A DNA stretch of 64,000 nt from Argonema galeatum A003/A1. GTDB lineage: Bacteria; Cyanobacteriota; Cyanobacteriia; Cyanobacteriales; Aerosakkonemataceae. Where the stretch lies: the NCBI RefSeq assembly GCF_023333595.1, contig NZ_JAIQZM010000013.1:94619-158618 (forward strand), read 5' to 3'. The position numbers and the translations under genes were made by a program. The notes below the pieces were generated by a model. It was not told the DNA's origin and made no database searches. It was given only the letters and a program-made list of their open reading frames with translations. This document shows positions 1-9,796 of this stretch, piece by piece; positions within the stretch are counted from its first letter, which is position 1, and each line of letters begins with the position of its first letter.

Positions 1-2624
1 ATGATAAAATCGTGAGCTACCGCCACCTTGGCTGCCTCAATAATTTCCTCATCGCCAGCTTCGGGATTTGTCAGGGCAATATTTTCCCGGACGCTGCCAT
101 TAAATAGCAGCGTATCCTGTAGCACCATCCCAACTTGACGGCGCAGAGAATAAAGTTCTACTTTGCCGATATCGTAATCATCAACTTGAATCCGTCCGGC
201 GTTAGGCTCGTAAAGCCGCTGTAGCAATTTCATCAGCGTACTCTTACCAGAACCGCTCTGACCGACAATCCCAACAAACGTACCGGCGGGAAATTCTACA
301 TTGACATTCACCAGTTGCAGCGGTCCGCTGGTATTAAACCGGAACGAAACATCTTCAAACTTCACAGCCCCTTCAATTAAAGGCATAGTGATATTGTTGC
401 GATTGTTTTCGTCTGCCTCTGGTTTAGCATCCAGAACGTCGCTGAGCCGTTCTATAGACAGAGCCGTTTCTTGGAAGTTTTGCCACAGCTGCACCAACCG
501 CAGCAGAGGGCTAGTCACATAACCTGCAATAATGCGGAACGCAATCAGCTGCCCCAAAGTTAGCTGAGGTGGGTTGGATATCACCATAGAAGCTCCCACC
601 CACAAGAGCAGCAGACCGGACAACTTATTAAAAAAGCCGCTGAGAGCGCTAGCGGTGCTAAAAGTCAGCACCGTCTTAAACCCTGCCGCGACATAGCGAG
701 CATAGCGTTCTTGCCACTGCCAGCGCGATTTCAGCTCGATATTTTGCGCCTTGACCGTCTGAATCCCGGAAAGAACTTCCACTAAATAGGATTGAGCGTC
801 GGCATAGCGTTCGGCTTTGGTGCGTAACTGACGCTGGACGATCGGGGAGACAATTAACGTCAGAATGGCAAATAGCGGGATGGTTGACAAAGCGACTATT
901 GTCAGCGGCACGCTATAAACGAGCATGAAAGCGATATAAAATATCGAGAAAAAGGCATCAAGTACAACCGTCAGAGCTGTGCCGGTGAGAAACTGACGAA
1001 TATTTTCCAGTTCGTTCACGCGACCTGCCAGTTCCCCTACCCGACGATGGTCAAAATAGTTCAGAGGCAGTCGTACCAGGTGGTCGATTACCTCCGCACC
1101 CAGGGTGATGTCAATCCTGTTGGTGGTATCAACAAATAAAGTTGTCCGCACGTAAGTCAGCAGCGCCTCAAACACTGCCACCACCAGCAACAGCAACCCC
1201 ACGCTCTGTAGGATGGTTGTGCTGCGCTCCTTGATTACTTGGTCGATAATCACCTGGGTAGCTAGTGGGTTTGCCAAGGCAAACAGCTGCACTAAGAACG
1301 AAGCGATAAAAACTTCTATTAAGGTTTTGCGATATTTGGATATGGCGGGCAAAAACCAGCCGAGGCCGAATTTTTCTTTCTGTTCTTCAGCACGCTGTTG
1401 CAGCAGCAGTACCGCCCCTTCATTTCCCCAAGTTTCGGCAAACTCCCGTGGATGTCGGCGGCGAATTCCCTCTTCTGGCGTCGCTATCACCAGTTCTTTT
1501 TCGCTGATGCTGTAAATAATGGCGAAGCTATCTTGCCATTGAACCATTGCTGGTGCTTTTAATCTGGGTATTGCCTGAGCTTGTACTTCCACAAGTTGGG
1601 CGCTGATGCCCATGATCTCGGCTACGCCACCGCAGGTTAGGAGTGTAATGCTTCCTCTGGCTTTGAGCTGGTTATCCAACACTTTGCGAATGACATCTTT
1701 GCGGAAGGGTACGCCCATCTGTTTTGCCAGCATTTTGAAGCAAGCTAGCGGGGCTTCTATTGTGCCGCGACCCCGAAAATAGGGGAATTTCTGGTGTGTA
1801 GCTATGGCTTCCGGGGGTGCGGGCTCGATGGGGGGTGCTAGAGGAACATCTTCAAAATCTCTTGTTGGCGCATCCCTCTCAATCTGCTGTACGGGTGGCG
1901 TCACATCTATAACTGGCGACGGTTCAACCGGAAGTCGCACTCCCAACAACCTAGCACCGTTTTTGCCTTTGACGGGAACCCAAGGGCCTGATTCACTTGC
2001 TGGAAATCTGCTGCCGGTGGAGAATGCGCCGATGAAGCCGCTGCTGACCAGCCAAACCCTATTCCGGTCTAATTCGGGAAGGGTTACCTGACCGTTTGGT
2101 AAGTTCAGGACTTCGGTGTCTTGCCAAACTTGGAAGGTTAGTTCTTTGAGATTTACGCTTGCTAATGCTCGGCGCTGCAACTCCAAGCTTAATAGTTCAA
2201 ATAGTTCGATGCGGCTAGAACGCTCTCGGAAGGCTTCATTGAGAATTGGTTCTTTATCTAGGTAGGATAAAAATTCTGCTGCTGGGAGAGTTATGCAGAT
2301 GACTTCGCTGGAGGCGATCGCTGTTTCGCAGGCGACTCCCCTTACCAATCCTACCCAGCCCAGGGCTTCCCCCGGCCCGACCACTTGCAAGCTGGCGGGG
2401 CTTTGGGTGCGTTGGTCGTAGCCCAACAGTCGCGCCTGTCCTGTATAGACGATCGCTACTTGTGTGGGCATCACTTCCCTTTGCAGGATTGTTTGCCCGA
2501 TGCGATAGCGCAATAACTGGCATTGAGCGGCAAAACCCTCTAGACTTCTGGAATTTAGTCGGTTAAAGGGCTCTATTTCGGCCAGAAAGGTTTGAATTTG
2601 CGATCGAGAAACTGTTTGGGTCAT
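1..2624 (-). CDS. Type I export ABC transporter with cNMP-binding and C39-like domains (partial)
   Basis: The gene runs off the left edge; 874 codons are visible from an ATG at 2624. Domain order: a cyclic-nucleotide-binding-like domain (about residues 15-130), a linker, a C39 peptidase-like domain (about 280-400), a six-helix ABC membrane domain (about 430-700) and an ABC ATPase with Walker A GQSGSGKST (about 785) and Q-loop GMVLQDT. In the C39 domain the position aligned with the catalytic Cys of the usual DCGxACL block looks like Ala (EAPLACFKML), so leader-peptide cleavage is doubtful, as in HlyB. Expected role: inner-membrane exporter of a type I secretion system. The PpiC-type gene lies upstream on the same strand, and an RTX-type candidate cargo lies at 8360-9796. 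No HlyD adaptor is visible; it may lie left of the window. Confidence 0.88.
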   Translation of the reverse strand, partial: MTQTVSRSQIQTFLAEIEPFNRLNSRSLEGFAAQCQLLRYRIGQTILQREVMPTQVAIVYTGQARLLGYDQRTQSPASLQVVGPGEALGWVGLVRGVACETAIASSEVICITLPAAEFLSYLDKEPILNEAFRERSSRIELFELLSLELQRRALASVNLKELTFQVWQDTEVLNLPNGQVTLPELDRNRVWLVSSGFIGAFSTGSRFPASESGPWVPVKGKNGARLLGVRLPVEPSPVIDVTPPVQQIERDAPTRDFEDVPLAPPIEPAPPEAIATHQKFPYFRGRGTIEAPLACFKMLAKQMGVPFRKDVIRKVLDNQLKARGSITLLTCGGVAEIMGISAQLVEVQAQAIPRLKAPAMVQWQDSFAIIYSISEKELVIATPEEGIRRRHPREFAETWGNEGAVLLLQQRAEEQKEKFGLGWFLPAISKYRKTLIEVFIASFLVQLFALANPLATQVIIDQVIKERSTTILQSVGLLLLVVAVFEALLTYVRTTLFVDTTNRIDITLGAEVIDHLVRLPLNYFDHRRVGELAGRVNELENIRQFLTGTALTVVLDAFFSIFYIAFMLVYSVPLTIVALSTIPLFAILTLIVSPIVQRQLRTKAERYADAQSYLVEVLSGIQTVKAQNIELKSRWQWQERYARYVAAGFKTVLTFSTASALSGFFNKLSGLLLLWVGASMVISNPPQLTLGQLIAFRIIAGYVTSPLLRLVQLWQNFQETALSIERLSDVLDAKPEADENNRNNITMPLIEGAVKFEDVSFRFNTSGPLQLVNVNVEFPAGTFVGIVGQSGSGKSTLMKLLQRLYEPNAGRIQVDDYDIGKVELYSLRRQVGMVLQDTLLFNGSVRENIALTNPEAGDEEIIEAAKVAVAHDFI

Positions 2625-2868
2625 ACACCACCAGAATAATTAGATGTGGGATATCGCATCAGGTACGGGAGAGCTTTTTCAGCTTAGCTGTCTTTACTTA
2701 TATGTTTTTTCTTCATTGTCTTTCCTTCATATTTCTGGCAAGGATACCTCTTTACCCTTTACCCTTTACAAAACTTTCATCTTATGCGCCTGGTAAGTAT
2801 AAATTTAGAATAGCTTACCAAGATGTGGGACGCTTGCAGCAGAATATTGGTTTCCCGCACGAGCGCCC

Positions 2869-3627
2869 CTACACGATCGCCGCTGACTCCTCCGTTTTCT
2901 CCGCTAAATGCAGAGTTCCCATTTTTTTCACCTGCTCCGAGATCCAAGTTTCAAACATTTCGTCGATCAGGCGGCGACGCATTGCGTCATCGAGCTGAGC
3001 TGGCATAAACTTTTCTAACCGAACGATTACAAACCATTCCGCTAGGGCTCGCGGTTGCCAAAGTTGACCTGGTTGACTGACTGAGAGCAGTTGACCGATC
3101 AGGGGATGGGGCTGCCGGATCGGCACTGGCCCCAATACTCCTCCCGTATTGGCTTCTGGCCCCTGAGAATATTGTTTAGCTAGCTCGCTAAACGTTTGTT
3201 CGCCTTCTTGGACGCGAAAGTATATTTCTTGGGCCAGTCCCAGGTCTTTGGTGCGGATGAGAGAGTAGACTACCTGGTCTAGATACGATTTGCGTGTGAG
3301 GAAATAGGATTCCACTTTAGAACTCCAAGTCCCCTGCTTAAATTTTTCCAGCTCAAAGGGGCGCACTACGATTTCCTCAAACTCTTCTTGGCTTAACCCT
3401 TGGCTTTCCAGCCAAGCTTGCCGAGCTTCTGGTGAAGAAATCTGATATTGCGCTTCAGTTTGAGCTACAGCGCCTTTCCTCTCTTCCTCGCTAAGATCGA
3501 TATCGGCGATCGCCTCGTCTACGATCAGCCCACGCAAAAACTGCGGCATTAACTGATACCGATTTAGCAGTACCAGCATTTCATCCGCTTGAATTACTTT
3601 GTTGCCAGCTTGAAACAATCCTGTCAT
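2869..3627 (-). CDS. PpiC/parvulin-type peptidylprolyl isomerase
   Basis: The product has 252 residues and no signal peptide. The C-terminal half (about 125-215) matches the PpiC rotamase pattern: FSELAKQYSQGPEANTGG followed by a GxLGPV turn and a VIVRLEKF strand. The N-terminal half is helical, SurA/PrsA-like, with a stretch rich in Glu and Gln. It is the first gene of a minus-strand pair with the export ABC transporter, separated by 244 bases in which I see no terminator. In cyanobacteria such isomerases commonly sit beside bacteriocin- or HlyB-type exporters, so a role in folding or delivering exported proteins is inferred. Lacking a signal peptide, it may act in the cytoplasm or be exported by its partner. 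Confidence 0.82.
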   Translation of the reverse strand: MTGLFQAGNKVIQADEMLVLLNRYQLMPQFLRGLIVDEAIADIDLSEEERKGAVAQTEAQYQISSPEARQAWLESQGLSQEEFEEIVVRPFELEKFKQGTWSSKVESYFLTRKSYLDQVVYSLIRTKDLGLAQEIYFRVQEGEQTFSELAKQYSQGPEANTGGVLGPVPIRQPHPLIGQLLSVSQPGQLWQPRALAEWFVIVRLEKFMPAQLDDAMRRRLIDEMFETWISEQVKKMGTLHLAEKTEESAAIV

Positions 3628-3890
3628 TGCTCTCTGTTACCGAGCTTAAAAAAAGTAAGCATAACTCATTATTAAACGCTTAATATAGCACGTCAATTTT
3701 CCACTTCTATTTTAGATTAGAATATCGAGTAAAATTGTCTCGTTGCTGCGGTGGCATTCTTTCCTCACTTGAATTAGAGATTACAACTCAGAAGGGGACT
3801 CCTGCCAGCAGATGTTGAAAAACTTAAGACTCCCGCAAGTTGCCACGCGGCTTGTCAAGATTTTGTTAATACACTATTGTAACCAACCTT

Positions 3891-6590
3891 ATGCGGATTC
3901 TGTTCACTCTTCCTCACTTCTTCAACCCAACCGATAACGGAAAGCACGGTTCCCAAGCTAAAGATCCTCAGCCGCGCATCCAGGCGCTAACTGCTTCTAT
4001 CACTGCTTTGCACCAGTTATTAGGTAAGTCCCAGAGCAGCATGGACATTGCCAAGGGGGCTCCCTTGCCTGTCAATCAGTCCCAAGCTCATGACATAGAT
4101 ATAGTTATCTGTACTACTAAAGATTCTCACCTTCTGGATCGGATTCCACTTCCGTCACATTTCTACAAGCATTACCGTACCAATTCCGAACCGATGCTAT
4201 TGGGCTTTGAGTGTCAGGCACTACTGAGAGACTGTCTTGGTAGTTATGACTACTTCTGCTATATGGAAGACGACCTGATTTTGCACGACCCTTGGTTTTT
4301 TGCCAAACTCAAGTGGTTTACCAATCAAGCGGGTGATATGTGCCTGCTGCAACCAAATCGCTATGAAATCTCGCCCGCTAATCACAGGGGGGACGCCAGT
4401 ACCACAAGCCAAAAAACCTACATCGACGGGAACCTGGTATCGCAGCTAACAGCTAAATTTCAGAATTTGCAAGAGCAACCGGAACTGATCGGGCAAATCA
4501 TGGGTAACCCGGTAACTTTCAGTCGTGCTAGTAACCCCCACGCGGGCTGCTATTTCTTGAATGTTTCGCAAATGAACCATTGGAGTAGGCAGCCTTATTT
4601 TCTAGACCGCGATACCAGTTTTATGGGCCCTTTAGAAAGTGCCGCCAGCCTTGGAATCATGCGATCGTTTCAAGTTTATAAGCCTGCCTCCCAGTATGCC
4701 AATTTTTTGGAAATTGAGCATTTTTGCACGGGTTGGAGCGAAAAATTCTTGCAAATGTTCGCTGATAAGCAGAGGGAGAGGGGCAGGGGGGCAGAGGGGC
4801 AGGGGGGCAGAGGAGCGGGGGAGCGGGGGAGTGGGGGAGCGGGGGAGCGGGGGAGAATTCTCACTCAGGACTCAGGACTCAGGACTCAGGACTCAAGGTT
4901 GCTACCTGACTATTACGATCGCATTAACCCAGATTTGCTCAGGTTGCTGCCCGGTGATGCCAAGGTAATTGTCGAGGTTGGCTGTGGGGCTGGAGCTTTG
5001 GGCCTACACTATCAGCGGATTAATCCCCACTGCCAATATATCGGTCTGGAACTGAATGAGACGGCGGCTTCGATTGCCGCGACAAGGCTAAACAGAGTGG
5101 TGGTAGGAAATATTGAAGACCCAAATTTAGATCCAGAAATTGCCGAGGGTACGGTTGATTGTCTGGTTTTTGGGGATGTACTGGAACATACGATCGACCC
5201 TTGGGCGGTACTCAAACGCACTACTGCATGGCTCAAGGAAGACGGTGAAGTTTTGGCTTGTATCCCCAACGTACAGCACTGGAGTCTGATTCTCAAGCTG
5301 TTGCGCGGGAAGTGGGAGTATGAGGATGAAGGTTTGCTCGATCGCACTCACCTGCGCTTTTTCACCTTGGATAGCATCAAGCAGATGTTTGCTGAAGCCC
5401 AGTTACAGGTGCATGAGATTCAGACGCGGGGACGAAAAGGGGAAGAGTTCCAAAAGTTTCAGCAGCAGCTCATGCCATTGGTGAAGGAGTTGGGCTTAGA
5501 TCCGGCTCAATTTGGCGTTCAGACGGGTGCATTTCAATACGTTGTCCGGGCTACCAAGTCGCCTGTAGCGCGGCGGTTGTTGATCCAGACGATGATGATG
5601 GCTCCTTTAGCGTGCGATCGCGTCCGGGTATTGGAGCCCGATCGCTTCAGCTCTACCATTCCAGGCGTAAGGACAATTTCCGCAGTAAAAACAGCCGATT
5701 TGAGCGTAGGGCAGCCAGGAGAGGATAAAGTATTTATCTGGCAGCGGGGTAATTTGCAAGCTCCAGATGATATCCCCAAACTACAAGAACTGCTGCGACG
5801 AGATTATTTAATCATTGCCGAAATTGACGACGACCCGATGCGCTGGCCCGCTCATGGAGAAAATCAGTTTTTCAGCTACCGGGCTTTCCACTGCGTACAA
5901 ACCTCTACAGAGCCTCTGGCCGAATTTTTGCGCCAAATTAATCCCAATGTTGGTATTTTTAAGAATCAATTGGCTTACTTACCAGAGCCAAGACAATATA
6001 AATCCGATGACTCAATAACTCTCTTTTTTGGAGCTCTCAATCGGGAAGAAGATTGGGCTTCCATTATGCCAGTTTTGAATAATGTGCTAGCCGAATATGC
6101 CGATAAAGTTCGCGTGCAGATAATTCACGACAAGAAGTTTTTTGAGGCATTGGCAACGCCCCATAAAGACTTAGAGCCATTTTGTACTTACGAACGATAT
6201 CAGAAAATTCTACATACCTGCGATATTGGTTTCCTGCCTCTAAATCCAACCAGATTTAACAGTATGAAATCCGATCTCAAGTTTATTGAATGTGCTGGAC
6301 ATGGTGTAACTGTGATGGCTAGTCCCACCGTGTATGAAAGCTCAATTTTGTCAGGAGAAACCGGATTAATTTATCGCTCCGTAGAAGAGTTTGAGGTTCA
6401 GTTGCGCCAGCTGATTGATGATACTGCGTGGCGGCATCAATTGGCAGCAAAAGCTTACCAATGGGTGAAAGACAATCGGTTACTTTCTCAACACTACCGC
6501 GAACGTCGCGATTGGTATTTGCAAATGCGGGATGAATTGCCCAGATTGAATGAGGAGTTGCGGAGTCGAGTCCCGGAATTGTTCAGTTGA
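3891..6590 (+). CDS. Glycosyltransferase-methyltransferase-glycosyltransferase fusion with repeat insert
   Basis: The product has 899 residues in three parts. Residues 1-290 are a glycosyltransferase-like domain with a YMEDDL acidic motif typical of nucleotide-sugar binding. Residues 335-555 are a class I SAM methyltransferase ([11 protein letters not shown] motif I, VFGDVLEH motif II region). Residues 560-899 are a GT4-like domain with [10 protein letters not shown] and a C-terminal FIECAGHGV segment. Residues about 294-335 are low complexity (Arg/Gly/Glu, then [11 protein letters not shown]) and come from in-frame DNA repeats of intergenic type. Likely role: building or decorating a surface glycan. 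It starts at ATG 3891, divergent from the PpiC gene. The domain calls are firm; the sugar substrate is not identifiable. Confidence 0.8.
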   Translation: MRILFTLPHFFNPTDNGKHGSQAKDPQPRIQALTASITALHQLLGKSQSSMDIAKGAPLPVNQSQAHDIDIVICTTKDSHLLDRIPLPSHFYKHYRTNSEPMLLGFECQALLRDCLGSYDYFCYMEDDLILHDPWFFAKLKWFTNQAGDMCLLQPNRYEISPANHRGDASTTSQKTYIDGNLVSQLTAKFQNLQEQPELIGQIMGNPVTFSRASNPHAGCYFLNVSQMNHWSRQPYFLDRDTSFMGPLESAASLGIMRSFQVYKPASQYANFLEIEHFCTGWSEKFLQMFADKQRERGRGAEGQGGRGAGERGSGGAGERGRILTQDSGLRTQDSRLLPDYYDRINPDLLRLLPGDAKVIVEVGCGAGALGLHYQRINPHCQYIGLELNETAASIAATRLNRVVVGNIEDPNLDPEIAEGTVDCLVFGDVLEHTIDPWAVLKRTTAWLKEDGEVLACIPNVQHWSLILKLLRGKWEYEDEGLLDRTHLRFFTLDSIKQMFAEAQLQVHEIQTRGRKGEEFQKFQQQLMPLVKELGLDPAQFGVQTGAFQYVVRATKSPVARRLLIQTMMMAPLACDRVRVLEPDRFSSTIPGVRTISAVKTADLSVGQPGEDKVFIWQRGNLQAPDDIPKLQELLRRDYLIIAEIDDDPMRWPAHGENQFFSYRAFHCVQTSTEPLAEFLRQINPNVGIFKNQLAYLPEPRQYKSDDSITLFFGALNREEDWASIMPVLNNVLAEYADKVRVQIIHDKKFFEALATPHKDLEPFCTYERYQKILHTCDIGFLPLNPTRFNSMKSDLKFIECAGHGVTVMASPTVYESSILSGETGLIYRSVEEFEVQLRQLIDDTAWRHQLAAKAYQWVKDNRLLSQHYRERRDWYLQMRDELPRLNEELRSRVPELFS
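4771..4895 (+). repeat. In-frame octamer and heptamer tandem repeats inside a coding region
   Basis: A purine-rich block (units like GGGGGAGC, period 8, after longer GGGGCAGAGG-type units) is followed by four perfect copies of the heptamer CAGGACT at 4866-4893. Arrays like these are normally intergenic in cyanobacteria. Here both are translated in the linker between the first glycosyltransferase domain and the methyltransferase domain. A one-unit change in either array would shift the reading frame. Confidence 0.9.
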
Positions 6591-6644
6591 GTGCAGGTTA
6601 GAATTGAAAGATAGTGAAGAAAATAAAAAATTAGGAGAACGCTC

Positions 6645-7214
6645 GTGGTTGCAATTTCAGAGAAATACTATATGACCCCCCAGAAATACCTGGAATGGGA
6701 AGAAGACCAAAATATCAAATACGAATACGTTAACGGCGAAGTCTTTGCTATGACTGGGGGAACTATTCCTCATAACGCTATTGCTCTTAACTTGGCTTCT
6801 AGCCTAAAAAACCACTTTCGTGGCGGTTCTTGTCGTGCTTTTATGGCAGATGTTAAAGTGCGCGTATCCGAAAAGGGGCCATTTCATTATCCTGATGTGA
6901 TGGTGACTTGTGACGATCGCGATCGACAAGCAATTCAATTCATCCAATATCCCTGTCTAATTGCCGAAGTTCTCTCTCCCGGTACTAGAGGTTTCGATCG
7001 CGGCGACAAATTTACCCACTATCGCCGGATCGAGACTTTAAGGGAATACATTTTGATTAATTCTAGACGGATAAATGTGGATTGCTATCGGCTAAACGAA
7101 AGAGGTATTTGGGAATTACATCCTTACGAGGAGGGAGAAGAGATTCATTTCACAAGCGTCGATTTTCACTTTCCTATTGCTTTGCTATATGAAGATGTGC
7201 AGTTGCCGAATTAA
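6645..7214 (+). CDS. Uma2 family endonuclease-like protein
   Basis: The product has 189 residues, the usual length for the Uma2 (DUF820) family, a PD-(D/E)XK-fold group present in many copies in cyanobacteria. Family features seen are YEYVNGEVFAM near the start, a YPDVMV acidic strand, an AEVLSPGT strand with its glutamate, and YILINSRRINVDCY. The start is GTG, supported by an AGGAG ribosome site about eight bases upstream. It forms a tandem pair with the next gene. The physiological role of the family is unresolved. The nuclease fold is family knowledge; activity here is inference. Confidence 0.88.
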   Translation: MVAISEKYYMTPQKYLEWEEDQNIKYEYVNGEVFAMTGGTIPHNAIALNLASSLKNHFRGGSCRAFMADVKVRVSEKGPFHYPDVMVTCDDRDRQAIQFIQYPCLIAEVLSPGTRGFDRGDKFTHYRRIETLREYILINSRRINVDCYRLNERGIWELHPYEEGEEIHFTSVDFHFPIALLYEDVQLPN

Positions 7215-7268
7215 TTTAGCGATCGCACCCTCAACTCAACCTACAATTCTGAATAAGGAGCTTATAGT

Positions 7269-7889
7269 ATGATTACAAACACTCTAAAAAAGCTGACTTT
7301 TGAGGATTTTCTCGAACAGTGTCCTGAAGATGGAATCTACGAACTGGTAAATGGGGAAATTGTACAGATGGAACCAATAAGAGCGCATAAAAATGTGGCG
7401 CGATTTCTAGTCAAGTCTTTTGACAGAGAAATCGATCGCTTGGGACTTGACTATATTCTTGACAACGATATAATTATAAGAACGGTGACTGCTGATGGGA
7501 AAGAACAAGGTAGAAACCCAGATGTTAGCGTAGTTAGTCAATCCCTGTGGAACTCAAAAGTTACCGCCTACGGTGCTATTACAGAACCTCTTCAATTAGC
7601 AGTGGAAGTAACTTCGAGTAACTGGGATGATGACTATGTAGATAAACTCGATGAGTATCAACGTTTGGGCATTGCTGAATATTGGATTGTAGATTATTTA
7701 GCTATAGCTTCCAGAGCTTATCTAGGCAATCCAAAAGTTCCTACAGTTTTCGTTTATCAATTGGTTGAAGGTCAATATCAAGCCAAATCTTATAGAAGCA
7801 ATCACCGCATTATCTCCCCTACTTTTGCAGAATTAGAGTTAACTGTTGAGCAGATTGTACAAAGCAGTCAGATCCGAAAACTCGCTTAA
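7269..7889 (+). CDS. Uma2 family endonuclease-like protein
   Basis: The product has 206 residues and is a second, divergent Uma2/DUF820 member directly downstream of the first (54-base gap). Visible family signatures are YELVNGEIVQM, NPDVSVVS, LAVEVTSSNW followed by DKLDEYQRLGIAEYWIVDY. The Asp and Glu-x-Thr residues match the PD-(D/E)XK arrangement. It has an ATG start with a GGAGC ribosome site. Low similarity to its neighbour argues against a recent duplication. It is followed by a strong hairpin (7944-7973). Confidence 0.88.
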   Translation: MITNTLKKLTFEDFLEQCPEDGIYELVNGEIVQMEPIRAHKNVARFLVKSFDREIDRLGLDYILDNDIIIRTVTADGKEQGRNPDVSVVSQSLWNSKVTAYGAITEPLQLAVEVTSSNWDDDYVDKLDEYQRLGIAEYWIVDYLAIASRAYLGNPKVPTVFVYQLVEGQYQAKSYRSNHRIISPTFAELELTVEQIVQSSQIRKLA

Positions 7890-7943
7890 GCTCGAGCTTG
7901 TAGCTTGTCGCCCCGTCAGGCCGAATCAGTTGGTGGTGTCGCC

Positions 7944-7973
7944 CACCTGACGGGGTGACAACCCCGTCAGGTG
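7944..7973. repeat. Perfect 12-bp hairpin downstream of Uma2 gene
   Basis: CACCTGACGGGG and CCCCGTCAGGTG pair perfectly across a six-base loop. A third copy of the arm (CCCCGTCAGG, 7911-7920) lies upstream, so the left arm could pair with either side, giving two mutually exclusive structures. There is no T-tract, so it is not a canonical terminator; it may be an interspersed palindromic repeat. Confidence 0.75.
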
Positions 7974-8011
7974 CAAGTTATCAGTTTTAATAGACTGTCA
8001 GATTAATATTC

Positions 8012-8060
8012 AGTCCACTTCAGTGGACTTTCGCTATTAGCCTGGGATTTGAATCCCAGG
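8012..8060. repeat. Interspersed two-hairpin repeat
   Basis: Two perfect palindromes lie in tandem: AGTCCACT-TC-AGTGGACT (8012-8029) and CCTGGGAT-TTGA-ATCCCAGG (8041-8060). The architecture of paired short hairpins with a fixed spacer is typical of cyanobacterial interspersed repeats. I recognise the style, not a named family. Confidence 0.7.
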
Positions 8061-8174
8061 CGGGTTGGGTACTCAGCACTTTGCTATAATTTGAAACCCA
8101 GGCGGGCCTGAACTCAAAGCCCTAGATTTCCTGCGACCTTAGCTTCGCCCCTAGTCTGAACCGCGCAAACAAAA

Positions 8175-8200
8175 CAGGACTAGATACTTTTCTAGTCCTG
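8175..8200 (-). terminator. Rho-independent terminator of RTX gene
   Basis: A perfect 10-bp stem (CAGGACTAGA / TCTAGTCCTG) with a six-base loop is followed, on the minus strand, by TTTTGTTTG. It lies about 160 bases beyond the stop codon of the RTX-type gene. Confidence 0.75.
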
Positions 8201-8359
8201 CTGTTACTAAGTTTTATTCGGCTTCTAGAACTCCCTAGAGCATCGGCTAAGTAATCAGATAAACGGGGTTTCTTTGATGAGCTAACCTACAATTGGCTTG
8301 CTCAATTCTGAAGAAACCCGATTTCTTAACCCCCTCAACGCGAATACCAGACCTGCGTT

Positions 8360-9796
8360 CTAGACGATGATGAAGTCGCCGGAGGAAATGTTTAAGCCAG
8401 TATCTAAGGTAGCAAACTGGTTACCAGTACCAAAACCTCCATTTTGACCATTTTCATTGTAGTAGAGTTTACCAGTGTCCTTGTTATAGACAATCAAGCC
8501 TTGAGCTATCTCAGCTGAAGCATTGTCGCTGCCGGTGACTACTGAAACTCCTGGGGCATTCGTCACAAACAAGGCAGTAAATAGGCCATTACCTGGAGTT
8601 GTAAAACCGGCTGCAGTACCATTACCATCCAGGACGATCTTGTCTATTCCTACTTCAAAGCCTATGATGCTATCCAGGCCCAGTTCGCCAAAGTTGTTGA
8701 TCGATCCCGTATCTGGTGATACTAGGCTCGTTGCGAATGTACCGCCAGAAAACACGAAGTAATCGGCACCTTCTCCACCAATCAGGGTGTCATTGCCACC
8801 CCAACCAATCAGGGTATCGCTACCTTCTCCACCAATTATGGAGTCAGCTTCACCACCAACACCACCAAAGAGGCTGTCATCGCCAGCGCCGCCAAAAATG
8901 GTGTCAGCACCAGTTCCCCCGTCTACTGTGTCACCACCATCTCCACCGTATATGGTATCAGTACCAGCTTTGCCACTGATGAAGTCAGCGCCATCCCCAG
9001 TGTCAGCTCCTCCCGTAATTGTAGAGCCACCAAAGAGTAAATCAGCGTCGGCGGTACCTATGAGGGTGTCGCCGTCTTCACCACCAATCAGGGTATCGCT
9101 TTTACCACCTTGCGAAAACCCTACTAAAGAGTCGCTGCCCTTCTGGCCGTACAAAGCGCTGCCACCCTTACCCATAAGGGTATCGTTGTCTTTGCCGCCA
9201 AAAAGGGTAGCGCCCGTTACGTTATCACCAACCACAAGCATATCGTTTCCTGCGTTGCCGTTGGCGAGGATACCGCTTGCCTTAGCAAGGAGACTGTCAT
9301 TGCCATCACCGCCCAGCAGTGTATCGGCAGCCAGTCCTTCGAGGGTATCGTTGCCTTCATCACCAGACAAGTAACCAGTACCCGCACCTTTGAGGCTATC
9401 GTTACCCTCACCGCCGTACAGGGTGGCAGTTGCCGCACCGATCAGGGTATCTTTACCAGCTTCGCCGTACAGGATGGATGATGCCGCTCCCACCAGGATG
9501 TCGTCATCTTCACCGCCGTACATGGTATCGCCAAAAATAGCTTGTAGGCTGTCCTTGCCCTTATCTCCGTATAAGAGGCTATTAGAACCACTTTTCAAAG
9601 TGTCACCACCCTGACCGCCGAAGAGGGTATTGCCAGCAACGAAGGACTGAAGGTTATCATCCCCTTGGTTACCGCTAAATATGACACCCCCAGCAATAGC
9701 CGTGATGGTGTCATTTCCTCCCAGTCCTAATATGGTGTCCCCAGGGGCACCGCCAGTAAAAGTATCGTTTCCTGCCGTAAGTGTAATTAAAGGCAT
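8360..9796 (-). CDS. RTX-type hemolysin-repeat calcium-binding surface protein
   Basis: The product has 478 residues. It is almost entirely glycine/aspartate nonapeptide-like repeats (GGxGxDxL, for example GGEGNDSLKG and GGDGNDSL) from about residue 10 to 340, the parallel beta-roll that binds calcium. The C-terminal 130 residues (FGTGNQF, ISSGDFIIV end) resemble the common tail of cyanobacterial secreted RTX proteins. There is no N-terminal signal peptide, which fits type I secretion through a C-terminal signal. The ATG is preceded by GGAGTG. Many repeats are degenerate (for example LFGGQGGDTL, ILYGEAGKDTL). The exporter at 1-2624 is a plausible but unproven partner. It has its own terminator and a 291-base upstream gap. 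Confidence 0.88.
   Translation of the reverse strand: MPLITLTAGNDTFTGGAPGDTILGLGGNDTITAIAGGVIFSGNQGDDNLQSFVAGNTLFGGQGGDTLKSGSNSLLYGDKGKDSLQAIFGDTMYGGEDDDILVGAASSILYGEAGKDTLIGAATATLYGGEGNDSLKGAGTGYLSGDEGNDTLEGLAADTLLGGDGNDSLLAKASGILANGNAGNDMLVVGDNVTGATLFGGKDNDTLMGKGGSALYGQKGSDSLVGFSQGGKSDTLIGGEDGDTLIGTADADLLFGGSTITGGADTGDGADFISGKAGTDTIYGGDGGDTVDGGTGADTIFGGAGDDSLFGGVGGEADSIIGGEGSDTLIGWGGNDTLIGGEGADYFVFSGGTFATSLVSPDTGSINNFGELGLDSIIGFEVGIDKIVLDGNGTAAGFTTPGNGLFTALFVTNAPGVSVVTGSDNASAEIAQGLIVYNKDTGKLYYNENGQNGGFGTGNQFATLDTGLNISSGDFIIV

Larger units (their letters stand above)
7890..8359. other. Intergenic region made of palindromic repeats
   Basis: This 470-base convergent gap between the Uma2 gene and the RTX gene has no convincing coding sequence. 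It holds the 7911-7973 alternative hairpins, a two-hairpin repeat at 8012-8060, a degraded copy of the second hairpin (CCCAGGCGGGCC) near 8095-8110, and the terminator of the RTX gene at 8175-8200. Confidence 0.7.

Noticed and set aside
2702..2998. 98-codon plus-strand frame between the ABC transporter and PpiC genes
   Set aside because: Overlaps the PpiC gene on the other strand and lacks coding features.
8041..8060. Possible tRNA T-arm (sequence TTTGAATCCC)
   Set aside because: It is part of a short palindromic repeat; no acceptor stem, anticodon arm or D-arm can be drawn around it.
8787..9374. 195-codon plus-strand frame opposite the RTX gene
   Set aside because: It is Pro/Ser-rich antisense of the glycine/aspartate repeats, with no independent support.
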